In this document: piece by piece, positions 24,055 through 32,230 of the stretch
How the letters are laid out: each line of letters begins with the position of its first letter
Numbering within the stretch: the stretch's first letter is position 1
From: an uncultured Streptococcus sp.
Lineage (GTDB): Bacteria; Bacillota; Bacilli; Lactobacillales; Streptococcaceae
Direction: 5' to 3'
Length of the DNA stretch: 40,106 bases
Assembly (NCBI RefSeq): GCF_959025735.1
Contig: NZ_CAUFJQ010000003.1
Location: 1-40,106 of the forward strand
The notes under the pieces: generated by a model
What the model saw: the letters and a program-made list of their open reading frames with translations, nothing else
What the model was told of the DNA's origin: nothing
The model's database searches: none
Position numbers and translations under genes: made by a program

Positions 24055-24566
24055 TCCGTTACCTCCTTCACGCTCACTAGTGGGCTATCTAGTAGCCACC
24101 CGATCCCTTTTGAATTTAATTCATCGATCGAAAACGTCTGCGTAAACGTCAGCTCAGATCTCTTATCGTCTTCAAGCTCGATCATGCATGTTTTCGTTGT
24201 TTTGTTAAATCGTTTTGAGTTGCAAAGCAAGCTCCGCAACGACTCGATCTTTCGCCCAGTTTGTTCTGCGATCTCTTCCATCGTGCCGAACGCAATAAGC
24301 GTATCATTTTTATAATAAGCAAACGTGCGGACTTTCATTTCAGATCCCAAAAGCTCCACATCATCGATACCGAAATAATCGCATATAGCCTCGATTCCTG
24401 TCCGGTCGGGTACGCGATCACCTCTTAACCAATAATCGATTGTGTTGTAGGACCAGCCCAGCTTTCTTGATAGCTGGGTTTTAGTGACTCCTTTTTCGTC
24501 CATCAAGCGCCTAAGGTTCTTTTTCAACGCCTCGCGCTGCTTCAAGTCATATTTCACATATTCCAT
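24051..24566 (-). CDS. XRE-family helix-turn-helix protein with extra C-terminal domains
   Basis: The 171-aa protein starts at MEYVKYDLKQREALKKNL (AAGGTGGGAG upstream; longer readings overlap the gene before). Residues ~15-68 are an XRE helix-turn-helix (GVTKTQLSRKLGWSYNTIDY, WLRGDRVPDRTG). Residues ~75-125 (FAYYKNDTLIAFGTMEEIAE) resemble the small NUMOD-like domain of phage DNA-binding proteins. The last ~25 residues (DSPLVSVKEVTE) resemble the tail of the adjacent DUF1642 protein. It probably binds phage or host DNA; target unknown. Confidence 0.75.
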   Translation of the reverse strand: MEYVKYDLKQREALKKNLRRLMDEKGVTKTQLSRKLGWSYNTIDYWLRGDRVPDRTGIEAICDYFGIDDVELLGSEMKVRTFAYYKNDTLIAFGTMEEIAEQTGRKIESLRSLLCNSKRFNKTTKTCMIELEDDKRSELTFTQTFSIDELNSKGIGWLLDSPLVSVKEVTE

Positions 24567-24796
24567 CGCTCCCACCTTCTTTTTTTCAACCGACGAACCG
24601 TTATGTCGTATACTTGATCTCTGATCGGTATCGTATAGTTGATCGATTCTACTTTCTCGTCTTTTTCCACTTGTTCGACAAGTTTTGCGCATATAGACCC
24701 GAGCAATAATTGCACGTCAAAACGTTCGTACTTATTGCACTTATCACGATCACGTTCTATTTCTTTCAAAACCTCAAAATAAGATTTCTCTTTCAT
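24554..24796 (-). CDS. Hypothetical early protein
   Basis: The 80-aa protein starts MKEKSYFEVLKEIERDRDKC at an ATGA overlap with the upstream gene; GAAGGAGTG lies upstream. It is helical (FDVQLLLGSICAKLVEQVEK) with a beta hairpin and a basic end (VRRLKKRRWERW). No family recognised. It belongs to the string of overlapping small genes after RusA. Confidence 0.55.
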   Translation of the reverse strand: MKEKSYFEVLKEIERDRDKCNKYERFDVQLLLGSICAKLVEQVEKDEKVESINYTIPIRDQVYDITVRRLKKRRWERWNM

Positions 24797-25014
24797 TGTG
24801 CCACTCCTTCTGCTTGTTTCTCGAGCCATTCAAACAAGAGCCCGAATTGCTTCACGACTAGTTCGTCGTCATGGTATTTTTTGCAGATCTCAGCGATCGC
24901 GTCCACGGTCCAGAACCAATAACGCTCAGAACCAAAACCGAGGCTTTGCGCTACTTTGTTATTCCGTGCCATAAAGTCCGGGAGCTCCACACTAAAGAAA
25001 TGTATATAATTCAT
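24793..25014 (-). CDS. Hypothetical early protein
   Basis: The 73-aa product starts MNYIHFFSVELPDFMARNNK; GGAGG lies 12 nt upstream within the end of the RusA gene. It is rich in aromatic residues (ERYWFWTVDAIAEICKKYHD) and acidic. Frames starting earlier are inside RusA and unlikely. Function unknown. Confidence 0.55.
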   Translation of the reverse strand: MNYIHFFSVELPDFMARNNKVAQSLGFGSERYWFWTVDAIAEICKKYHDDELVVKQFGLLFEWLEKQAEGVAQ

Positions 25015-25411
25015 CGTCCCATTCCTCCACTCTGACATAGATCCCCACGACCTCAGACCAAAACTTCTCAGCGATCTCGCTTGCGACCTGTGCGTCATTT
25101 TTCCAAAAACCAACCTCACTCATGCAATCCTTGAATAATTTCTGTAAGTTGTCCGTATCTGGTGCGGTTGTCTTATACTGGCCAGACCGTGCTCCCTTAA
25201 TCATCGGAAAGCACCATTTGACCGTGAGCCGTACTGGTCCTTTCAATTTGTCTGGCGGGACATGACGCGCAAGCAAGCTCTCAAATTTTGCTCGAGCATT
25301 TTTCAGTTCCTCGGGTTCGTAAAAAATCGGTTTACCATTTCTCACGTTTACTTTTTTCTGTTGGTGTGTCGTCGTCGGAATTTTTTCCATCGGCAAAAAG
25401 AACTCAATCAT
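24992..25411 (-). CDS. RusA-like Holliday junction resolvase
   Basis: The 139-aa product (start MIEFFLPMEKIPTTTHQQKK at an ATGA overlap with the preceding gene) fits the RusA family. It has GPVRLTVKWCFPMIKGARSG, then the characteristic APDTDNLQKLFKDCMSEVGF with acidic residues that bind metal, followed by KNDAQVASEIAEKFW. It cleaves four-way junctions formed during phage recombination and replication, clearing branches before packaging. The 13 residues of the longer reading lack a ribosome site. Confidence 0.88.
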   Translation of the reverse strand: MIEFFLPMEKIPTTTHQQKKVNVRNGKPIFYEPEELKNARAKFESLLARHVPPDKLKGPVRLTVKWCFPMIKGARSGQYKTTAPDTDNLQKLFKDCMSEVGFWKNDAQVASEIAEKFWSEVVGIYVRVEEWDDELYTFL

Positions 25412-25656
25412 TTTTCGCCACCTCGTTCCCGATAGTCGATACCGGTCCATTTTCCAGTCGTTGCGTCATAGGTAATATATCCCGCTGTTCTCAGTTGGTC
25501 CATCACAAAGTTTAAGAGAGTCGGCTGCTTCGCGATCCATTTCAAAACTTCTGAATCTGAATACCAAAAATCTTGACCGGGTAACGTGTGATAAAGTGGT
25601 GGCATTTTTTTACCAATATCTAAATTGACCGAATATGTTTTTTTCTTTCGTGCCAT
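25408..25656 (-). CDS. Hypothetical early protein
   Basis: The 82-aa protein begins MARKKKTYSVNLDIGKKMPP and contains WYSDSEVLKWIAKQPTLLNF and DQLRTAGYITYDATTGKW, which reads like a small winged-helix or adaptor fold. It is the first gene after the repeat array and is preceded by an A-rich leader with weak AAAGGT. It overlaps RusA by ATGA. A DNA-binding role near the origin is possible but unproven. Confidence 0.55.
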   Translation of the reverse strand: MARKKKTYSVNLDIGKKMPPLYHTLPGQDFWYSDSEVLKWIAKQPTLLNFVMDQLRTAGYITYDATTGKWTGIDYRERGGEK

Positions 25657-25737
25657 AGCTTTTTACCTTTTTACTTTTGCACTTTCTTTTTGCTTTTTCT
25701 TTTTACTTACCACGCTCTCGCGCTAAGTCCAAGTTAG

Positions 25738-26078
25738 GGGACAGGGTTACAGGGTTACAGGGGGCGGGAGCAAAGCCCCCCTGTTCCTGTTCCTGTTCCC
25801 CTTGGACCTCAGGGACATTTTCCTAAATATCTCTCCTCAAAGAGGGAGATATTCTGTCCCTCGTTTTGTCCCTGACATTCTCGGGTTTGTCCCTATAGCC
25901 TCAAACACGCATGGTTGTGCGATTCCTCAGGGACATTTTCGGGTTTGTCCTTGTCCCTAGAGACACTTCAGGGACATAGGGACATTCTCGGGTTTGTCCC
26001 TCAGGGACAGGGACATTCCCGAAGTTGTCCCTCGGGTTTGTCCCTCGGGTTTGTCCTTGTCCCTAATTTGTCCCTGAC
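25738..26078. repeat. Iteron/palindrome array; candidate origin of replication
   Basis: This stretch after the primase gene has no gene. It holds about sixteen copies of GGGACA or its complement TGTCCC. Five copies of TCGGGTTTGTCC start at 25881, 25939, 25988, 26032 and 26045. Two perfect AGGGACA-N10-TGTCCCT palindromes lie at 25978-26001 and 26009-26032. Other structure: an AATATCTC/GAGATATT hairpin (25826-25853), a GC-rich hairpin (25757-25784), tandem ACAGGGTT and CTGTTC repeats. T-rich DNA lies to its left and AT-rich DNA to its right. Iterons next to a replication initiator or primase usually mark the phage origin. The primase stop lies inside the array. Confidence 0.6.
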
Positions 26079-28348
26079 TCATTTTTAGGTAAAATTTGAT
26101 TATTTTTAACTTCAAAATCACCATTATTTTTCACCCATCTTCGGATTGTTTTTTCACTAACTGGCCTATCTTCTGTCGAGAAATATTCCATTACATCGCT
26201 CAATTCAACGGGGTTTATTCCGTCAAATAATACGTCCATAGCGGTTGTGAATTTTTCATCAGCAGTTTTCTTTTTCGATTCATTGCCTTTTTTGCTATCT
26301 AGGTTCTTTTTCCAATTAGGAGTCGTTTCGTCTAACTGAATATCAGCGAGAACTCCCGAATTGTCCAGAAAATGTACTGGATAGCTAAACCACATATTGA
26401 TAGGTTTAAACTTGGCAAACTCCCGAAGAGTGCCTTCCACGCGCCACGCTGTCGATATTTCGATCGCTCGACGGGCTTGTTCGATCTTCTCAGTCCACGG
26501 CTTACGATCGAGCACGTTTGGAATTGCTTGTTCGAAGTGTGTTCTCATGACGCTTGCACTCTGGAGATCGTCAAGGCTTACGTTGTCTTGGTAATAGTCA
26601 ATGTTTGCTGCTCGAATTGCTTCCTTATAGATACGTGTCGCCGTGTGGTTGATTCGTTGGGCGTATAGCTCCTCTGTCACGTCAAGCTCCACTAAGTCAA
26701 TCAGTGCGTCTGGATCTCGAGCGAATACGCCCGAACCACTGGCCCTGTCCATTGATTTCTTGCCCCCTTGAGCGCCTTTGCTGTGGTGGTGGCAATAGAT
26801 CACCGAACACCCGAGTTCTGTCGCGACCTTGTCGAATTGATTCGTGAAGTGTGCCATCTGGTCCGCGCTGTTTTCGTCCCCTGTCAAGACTTTATAGATC
26901 GGGTCAATAATAACCGCTATATAATTCTTTTTGAGCGATCGGCGGATCAATTTCGGCGCTAGCTTGTCCATCGGTACAGTCTTTCCGCGCAAGTTCCAGA
27001 TATCAATATTTTGTAAATTGTTCGGTTGCAATCCCATAGCTTCGTACACGTCGCGGAATCTATGGAGACATGACGCGCGATCTAGTTCGAGATTGACATA
27101 TAGGACCTTACCTTGCGTACAATTCCATTCAAGCCATTTCTGGCCTTCTGCAATTGCGATTGACATTTCGATCAAGCTGAATGACTTCCCGGCCTTGGAC
27201 GGCCCAACGATCAGCATTTTGTGTCCTTGTCGAAGAACGCCTTCAATTAGCTCGGGCGCAAGCTCTGGAAGGTTATCCCAGCTATCCCCGAGGCCTTCCG
27301 GATCTGGTAGATCGTCGTTCAAGTCTTCGATATACTGATACCATTCCTCCCAGTTACGTTTACCGATATTTGTATCAACGAGGAATTGCTTCTGGCCGTT
27401 TCGTTCGAAGCCCGGCATACGTGACAAGCGCGACGGATTGCGATTTTGTGTATCGACCGAGATCCCGTTCTTTTGACAGATCTTATATAAATAGTCAACG
27501 CGCTTGCGGTATTCGTCATAGTTGCCCGCGTCCACTTTCACGATAGCGTGTAAGGACTTATTCCCGCTGTACACAAGGGCCACGATCGGAAGTTCCAGCT
27601 CTTTATAGATCGCGTTTTGTTTCTCAACGCTCATGCTGTCCGATTCGACAAGCGCGTACCGATAATCTGTTACGTTTTCGTTTTTGGCTCCCTTGCCATC
27701 TAACGGATTGAATCGGATCCACGCACCCGCTTCCTTGTGATAGTCTCCGAGGACCGCTCCGATATCGCCGTTACACTTGCTAAGTTGCTCGATCAGTTGC
27801 CCAGCTGTCCGGTCATACGCTCCTTTTGTCGGAAGCCATTTTTCAATTTCACCCGTTTCGTCGTTTACTTTTGGATAGCTTTCCGTGACATAACCGACAT
27901 TCTCGGACGATTCGAATAGGGCCTCGAGATATTTAATAATCTCTTGTACTGGATTCCAGATTGTAGGCTCATGAATCTCTTTCCCCTCGATCCAGTTCTT
28001 ATCAATCACGCGATAGTCCCGATCGATCGTATCGTTCCAATCGAGCTCATGGGCTCCCTCGCTATCGCTTGAGTATGGATTGACCCAGCCGTGATCTTTT
28101 GCGAGCTGGACAATCGTCCCACCCGTGACGATGGAGCCCGCTTCTTCGTTGAAGGTGTCCCACTTTTTAAAACATTCAGATTTACGATACCGGGCCGGAT
28201 CGCGTAAGGACCATTCGTCCCAGTCAAAAGCCGTGTACCCCTCATGCTTTAAGGCCATTCCGACGTTTACCCACTCTTGATAAGATAAAATCGAGGGGTC
28301 TATATGGTCTAACAATGGTAATAAGTCAAATTCTCTTTCGTTATTCAT
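26063..28348 (-). CDS. Primase-helicase (AEP-type primase with RepA-like AAA ATPase)
   Basis: The 761-aa protein begins with a PriCT/N-terminal region (LSYQEWVNVGMALKHEG). The middle (about 205-320) has features of an archaeo-eukaryotic primase: YRYALVESDS, YSGNKSLHAIVKVDA and NRNPSRLSRMPG. The second half is a RepA/RecA-like ATPase with Walker A GPSKAGKS (382-389), IIDPIYKVLTGDENS and SVIYCHHHSKG. A winged helix lies at the C-terminus (SEKTIRRWVKNNGDFE). It should unwind and prime phage DNA at the adjacent repeat array. GAGGGGTTTA lies before ATG. Confidence 0.88.
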   Translation of the reverse strand: MNNEREFDLLPLLDHIDPSILSYQEWVNVGMALKHEGYTAFDWDEWSLRDPARYRKSECFKKWDTFNEEAGSIVTGGTIVQLAKDHGWVNPYSSDSEGAHELDWNDTIDRDYRVIDKNWIEGKEIHEPTIWNPVQEIIKYLEALFESSENVGYVTESYPKVNDETGEIEKWLPTKGAYDRTAGQLIEQLSKCNGDIGAVLGDYHKEAGAWIRFNPLDGKGAKNENVTDYRYALVESDSMSVEKQNAIYKELELPIVALVYSGNKSLHAIVKVDAGNYDEYRKRVDYLYKICQKNGISVDTQNRNPSRLSRMPGFERNGQKQFLVDTNIGKRNWEEWYQYIEDLNDDLPDPEGLGDSWDNLPELAPELIEGVLRQGHKMLIVGPSKAGKSFSLIEMSIAIAEGQKWLEWNCTQGKVLYVNLELDRASCLHRFRDVYEAMGLQPNNLQNIDIWNLRGKTVPMDKLAPKLIRRSLKKNYIAVIIDPIYKVLTGDENSADQMAHFTNQFDKVATELGCSVIYCHHHSKGAQGGKKSMDRASGSGVFARDPDALIDLVELDVTEELYAQRINHTATRIYKEAIRAANIDYYQDNVSLDDLQSASVMRTHFEQAIPNVLDRKPWTEKIEQARRAIEISTAWRVEGTLREFAKFKPINMWFSYPVHFLDNSGVLADIQLDETTPNWKKNLDSKKGNESKKKTADEKFTTAMDVLFDGINPVELSDVMEYFSTEDRPVSEKTIRRWVKNNGDFEVKNNQILPKNESGTN

Positions 28349-28368
28349 TAAACCCCTCTATTTCTTTT

Positions 28369-30048
28369 TTAGTTTTCTTTCTTTGTTGCTACCATTCCGA
28401 GGCTCAATCCCAATAGTCCGAGGAGGCTGATCGCGATTCCGAAATCTGATCCCGTATTAGGGAGTTTTGCCGGCGCGCTGTACGCTTTGACTTCTTCAGA
28501 TTCGTTTCGCGTGCTTTGCGCGTGATTTTCCACACGATTAGCGATTTTCACTTCTTCGACTTTTGGTGTTTCTTTAGGCGCTGGTGTGTTTGGCTTGTCT
28601 TCTTTCGGCTGTGGTTTTGGTTCGTCGCGTTTTGGATCTGGAATATCGATCACTAGTTCTGGCTTATCCAAGACGGGAGCTGGTGGAAGTAGCGGAATAT
28701 CTTCAATATTGATCTCTGGTTTATCCAATACTGGCGCGTCCGGAGGTGTCACCCCGCCTTTCCACTCGGGCTTGTCAAGCTGTGGTGCGTCAAACGGTGT
28801 TGTACCGCCTGTCCATTCCGGCTTTTCGAGGACCGGAGCCGGAGGCATAAGCGGGATATCGTTGATATCAATAGATGGTTTATCATAGACAGGAGCTTCA
28901 TTTGGAATTTCCCAAACTGGTTTATTCTCACCCGACGCGTCGCCCTTGCCTCCGACGAGTTGAACATAGCTATATGAAGTAGCTCCATCTGTTTCGGCTT
29001 TGAGCTCGACTTTATTCGTCGGGTTTGTTGAGTCCTTAACGGCATTAATCAATTTAGTCTTGTAATTTAGATAGATCATATGATTGAGACGATCCATTGT
29101 GATTGTGAAGCCATGATCTGACTTACTAATAGATTTCACGAGATCCATAGCAGATCCTTTATCGATCCAAGGATCTAGGCTTCCAATATTCTTGATTTCA
29201 AAATAGTTATCAATTAGTTTTTGGTTTTCGCTCATTTCGTCAATGATTTTCACATAGTTTAGGACTTTGCGTGCATAATTGACGCGTACAGTCCAGTTGA
29301 TAACCGTCGGGTCATTTTCATCTTGACTCCCCCACTTAGAAAGGAGCTCATCTTTTCCAATCACTTGCTCTTTGCCGATTTGAGCCGTTACGACTGTGCC
29401 ATTAAAGTTTGCGCTCACAGGCTGCCCGCTTTGGACTTTATCAGTCCATTTTGCGTCCATTTTAAGGCTCATTTGCTTGTTAAGAGGGTGGTTTTTGAAA
29501 TAGTCGTTAAATACGGTTGTCACTGTCCCGGCTTGGCTGTCTGCGGTTGCTTGACCAACGACGGAATTTTCTGGATTGTGTACGTCAAACGTGAAGCTAG
29601 TTTGAAACGCTACTTCTTTCGGAAGTGTGAACGTCACTTTGTCGCCTTCGTTGATCGTGAGATCGTCCGGAAAGTGTACGTTCTTATATTCCACGCTAAA
29701 GGGTTGATACTTCCCTGTACCGTTTGACTGATCGACAACGACTTCCGGATTCTTGACTTCAATCACATTCCCGCTCTTTTCAAAAGTTGTTGGAAGTCCT
29801 TCTCGTTCGTTATTCTTAGCTTCAGCGCTTCCTGTTCCCGTTGCATTGTCAGAATTTGTTGGTTGATCTGCTTCCGTTGTTGGAATAGCTGATTCAGTTC
29901 CGCTTGCTTCTCCGCTTTGGTTTGTTGCAATTGTTGTTGTCTCTGGCGTGATTCCTCGATCAGACTCATCGGCATTTACTCCCTTAATCCCTAGTGTAGC
30001 TGTTGCAATAGTTGCGACTGTTAAAAGTGTTAATTTGTTAGTTTTCAT
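28369..30048 (-). CDS. LPxTG sortase-anchored MSCRAMM-like surface protein
   Basis: The 559-aa product starts at MKTNKLTLLTVATIATATLG (GGAG nine bases upstream); a longer reading runs into the helicase. Parts in order: a signal peptide ending near GVNA; a Ser/Thr/Glu-rich linker; a ~320-residue adhesin region with IgG-like features of MSCRAMM A domains (KVTFTLPKEVAF, VINWTVRVNYARKVLNYVKI); a Pro-rich stalk with repeated DIPLxPPAPVLxKPE and DAPxLDKPE units; then LPNTG, a hydrophobic helix and KKEN. Sortase would attach it to the cell wall. It lies in line with replication genes, so it may be made early after infection. Ligand unknown; adhesion or receptor blocking are options. Confidence 0.88.
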   Translation of the reverse strand: MKTNKLTLLTVATIATATLGIKGVNADESDRGITPETTTIATNQSGEASGTESAIPTTEADQPTNSDNATGTGSAEAKNNEREGLPTTFEKSGNVIEVKNPEVVVDQSNGTGKYQPFSVEYKNVHFPDDLTINEGDKVTFTLPKEVAFQTSFTFDVHNPENSVVGQATADSQAGTVTTVFNDYFKNHPLNKQMSLKMDAKWTDKVQSGQPVSANFNGTVVTAQIGKEQVIGKDELLSKWGSQDENDPTVINWTVRVNYARKVLNYVKIIDEMSENQKLIDNYFEIKNIGSLDPWIDKGSAMDLVKSISKSDHGFTITMDRLNHMIYLNYKTKLINAVKDSTNPTNKVELKAETDGATSYSYVQLVGGKGDASGENKPVWEIPNEAPVYDKPSIDINDIPLMPPAPVLEKPEWTGGTTPFDAPQLDKPEWKGGVTPPDAPVLDKPEINIEDIPLLPPAPVLDKPELVIDIPDPKRDEPKPQPKEDKPNTPAPKETPKVEEVKIANRVENHAQSTRNESEEVKAYSAPAKLPNTGSDFGIAISLLGLLGLSLGMVATKKEN

Positions 30049-30065
30049 TGTTTTTTCTCCTTTTT

Positions 30066-31649
30066 TTAGTTTGGCAAGTATTCGCTCGCTCTGACTCCGT
30101 GTGGTATTCTCCACCCGTTCGCTGCGATACGGTCAATCATATTTCTCGCGCTTTCGAAGTTCCACATTCCGACGTTTCGGAAGCCTCGACTTTCGAGGAA
30201 GCGAATTTGTTTTGGCGTTGAAAGTCCTTCGTTTCTGCGCTTATTCAAGCGGTCAAGTAAGAGATTTGCTTTTCCGGCGTTGCCCACTTCATCGGTATAG
30301 ATCCCGTATTTCTCGAGGGCCTTTAGTTGTTTCTCTGATGGTGGTAACATTTCATACCCAAAGTTAGGGACATAATTCGTAAGATCTTCAGCGTGGATAG
30401 ACATTTCAAATTGCAACGGATCGACGAGCTTTCTCTTGCGTTTCCGCATTTCTGCGAGTTGTTTCGCAAGGGCTTCTTCACGTTCAACGATAACATCTTC
30501 CGCACTCTTGGCTTCCATGGCCTCGAGATCGAGCACGACGCCCGTTTCTTCTTCCATATTCTCGACCATTTTTTTCGCAACTTCCGGGCTCTCACATATC
30601 AAGTGAGCCGGCCGGCAAAGTTCGTGCCGTTCGGTGTGCCATAAGAAATCGAGGAGAAGAAGCTCTTCTTTTCCGGGGAATAGACGCGTCCCACGTCCCA
30701 CCATCTGCGAATAGAGCGCCCGGACTTTTGTCGGTCTTAATACGACCACGCAATCAACCGACGGGCAATCCCAACCTTCCGTGAGTAACATAGAGTTACA
30801 TAGGACGTTATACCGGCCCTTTTCGAAGTCCTCGAGCACTTCGGCCCGATCTTTTGATTCGCCATTTACTTCAGCGCATTTAAAGCCTCGCTCGTTTAAG
30901 ATATCGCGAAATTTTTGGCTTGTTTTAACAAGTGGAAGAAAGACGACTGTTTTCCGATCTTTACAATACTTGGCCATTTCGTCCGCAATCTGTACGAGAT
31001 ACGGATCGAGTGCCGTTCCGACATCGCTCGCCTTAAAGTCACCCGCTGACATTGAAACACTTGATAAGTCGAGATCGAGCGGAATCGTTAAGGCCTTAAT
31101 CTTGGACAAGTAGCCTTCTTTGATAGCCTGTACGAGTGAGTATTCATAAGCCAAGCTATCAAAATACGATCCGAGGTTCTTCATATCTCCACGGTCGGGC
31201 GTTGCTGTAACCCCGAGGACTTGCGACTCTTGGAAGTGATTCAATACCTTTTGATAGCCGTCAGATATAGCGTGGTGAGCTTCATCAACGACGATCGTAT
31301 CAAACCAGTCGGGCGGGAATTGACTCAAGCGTTTCTCGCGTTGCATGGTCTGGACAGATCCAACAACGACCCGATACCAAGAGCCTATTGACGTGCTTTC
31401 AGCCTTTTCTAGTGCCGTACCGAGGCCCGTTGCGGTCTTGAGCTTGTCGCTTGCTTGATCCAATAATTCGGATCGGTGAGCGAGCACTAAGACGCGCTTC
31501 CCTTCTCTGACTTGATCTTCAATGATCTTTGAAAAGACGACGGTCTTCCCCGTCCCAGTCGGGAGGACGAGAAGGGTTCGTTTTCGCCCTTCTGCCCATT
31601 CCTTCTGAACGGCTTCCCGCGCCTCTTGTTGATAGGGTCTTAACTCCAT
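30066..31649 (-). CDS. SF2 DEAH-type helicase
   Basis: The 527-aa protein shows superfamily 2 motifs: Q-like MELRPYQQEA, Walker A LPTGTGKT (29-36), DEAH (122-125), TATP (148-151), NVLCNSMLLTEGWD and motif VI QMVGRGTRL (around 315). It resembles the UvrB/RecG-like helicases of streptococcal phage replication modules. The C-terminal third is a helical region (LSTPKQIRFLESRGF). It translocates on DNA with ATP. It is coupled to the DUF669 gene upstream and lies beside the primase-helicase. Confidence 0.92.
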   Translation of the reverse strand: MELRPYQQEAREAVQKEWAEGRKRTLLVLPTGTGKTVVFSKIIEDQVREGKRVLVLAHRSELLDQASDKLKTATGLGTALEKAESTSIGSWYRVVVGSVQTMQREKRLSQFPPDWFDTIVVDEAHHAISDGYQKVLNHFQESQVLGVTATPDRGDMKNLGSYFDSLAYEYSLVQAIKEGYLSKIKALTIPLDLDLSSVSMSAGDFKASDVGTALDPYLVQIADEMAKYCKDRKTVVFLPLVKTSQKFRDILNERGFKCAEVNGESKDRAEVLEDFEKGRYNVLCNSMLLTEGWDCPSVDCVVVLRPTKVRALYSQMVGRGTRLFPGKEELLLLDFLWHTERHELCRPAHLICESPEVAKKMVENMEEETGVVLDLEAMEAKSAEDVIVEREEALAKQLAEMRKRKRKLVDPLQFEMSIHAEDLTNYVPNFGYEMLPPSEKQLKALEKYGIYTDEVGNAGKANLLLDRLNKRRNEGLSTPKQIRFLESRGFRNVGMWNFESARNMIDRIAANGWRIPHGVRASEYLPN

Positions 31650-31667
31650 ACTTTAGAACCTCCTATG

Positions 31668-32216
31668 TTAGAACGGCCCTCCTGTGAAGCCTCCCTGTGC
31701 TGGTTGTTGTGGTTGCTGATATTGTGGCGCTGGTTGTTGTTGGTATTGTCCCGGTTGTGCGTTCAATACTTTTGTATAGTCAACGTCTTCGGCGTAAATC
31801 ATACCTTTTACTTCGTTGTACTTGTTGCCGTTGTACTCGCGAGATCCAACTTTACACACTCCAACTTTGCCGATAATCGCGTTCCAGTCCATACGAAGGG
31901 GTTCACCTTTGCGTTTTTGCCCAATAGCGCCAAAGAACGCTGAAAGCATACCTTCCGTCGAGCTGTGTAAGAATAGGTTGTGACGCAATTCTGTTTCGCC
32001 TTCGTTTGCTACGATGGTAAGGTGTACTGTCGCTTTTGGACAAGCTGGCAACTTGCCGGGGTTTTGAGGGTTCGGCGTGTGACGTCCGCGCTCGTATTCT
32101 TTTACTGTGAACCAGTATAGGCCGTCTGGTAGAAGGACAAATTCCGAGTCCTTTTGGAGCGTGTCGTTCCAGTCAAGTTCGCGTTCAAAGTTATTGTTAA
32201 ATTGTTGTTGTGTCAT
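31668..32216 (-). CDS. DUF669 protein (probable ssDNA-binding accessory)
   Basis: The 182-aa protein begins FNNNFERELDWNDTLQKDSE and has the DUF669 block LLPDGLYWFTVKEYERGRHT followed by an OB-like region. Its C-terminus is Gln/Pro rich (QYQQQPAPQYQQPQQPAQ) and ends in GGPF, reminiscent of an SSB tail that contacts partner proteins. DUF669 genes nearly always sit with phage Sak4/helicase genes, as here. It probably binds single-stranded DNA during recombination or replication. Confidence 0.8.
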   Translation of the reverse strand: MTQQQFNNNFERELDWNDTLQKDSEFVLLPDGLYWFTVKEYERGRHTPNPQNPGKLPACPKATVHLTIVANEGETELRHNLFLHSSTEGMLSAFFGAIGQKRKGEPLRMDWNAIIGKVGVCKVGSREYNGNKYNEVKGMIYAEDVDYTKVLNAQPGQYQQQPAPQYQQPQQPAQGGFTGGPF

Positions 32217-32230
32217 GATAATTTTCTCCT

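Noticed and set aside
25738..26078. CRISPR array as an explanation for the repeats
   Set aside because: Units are short (6-14 bp), partly palindromic, irregularly spaced and without unique spacers of constant length; no cas genes are present.
28586..28888. 100-codon Gly/Ser-rich + strand frame
   Set aside because: It is antisense to the Pro-rich stalk of the LPxTG protein; Pro codons read as Gly on the other strand.
29763..29975. 70-codon Gln/Glu-rich coiled-coil-like frame inside the adhesin gene
   Set aside because: It is a shifted reading of the low-complexity Thr/Glu linker of the adhesin. Its protein-like look follows from repeated ACA/GAA-type codons.
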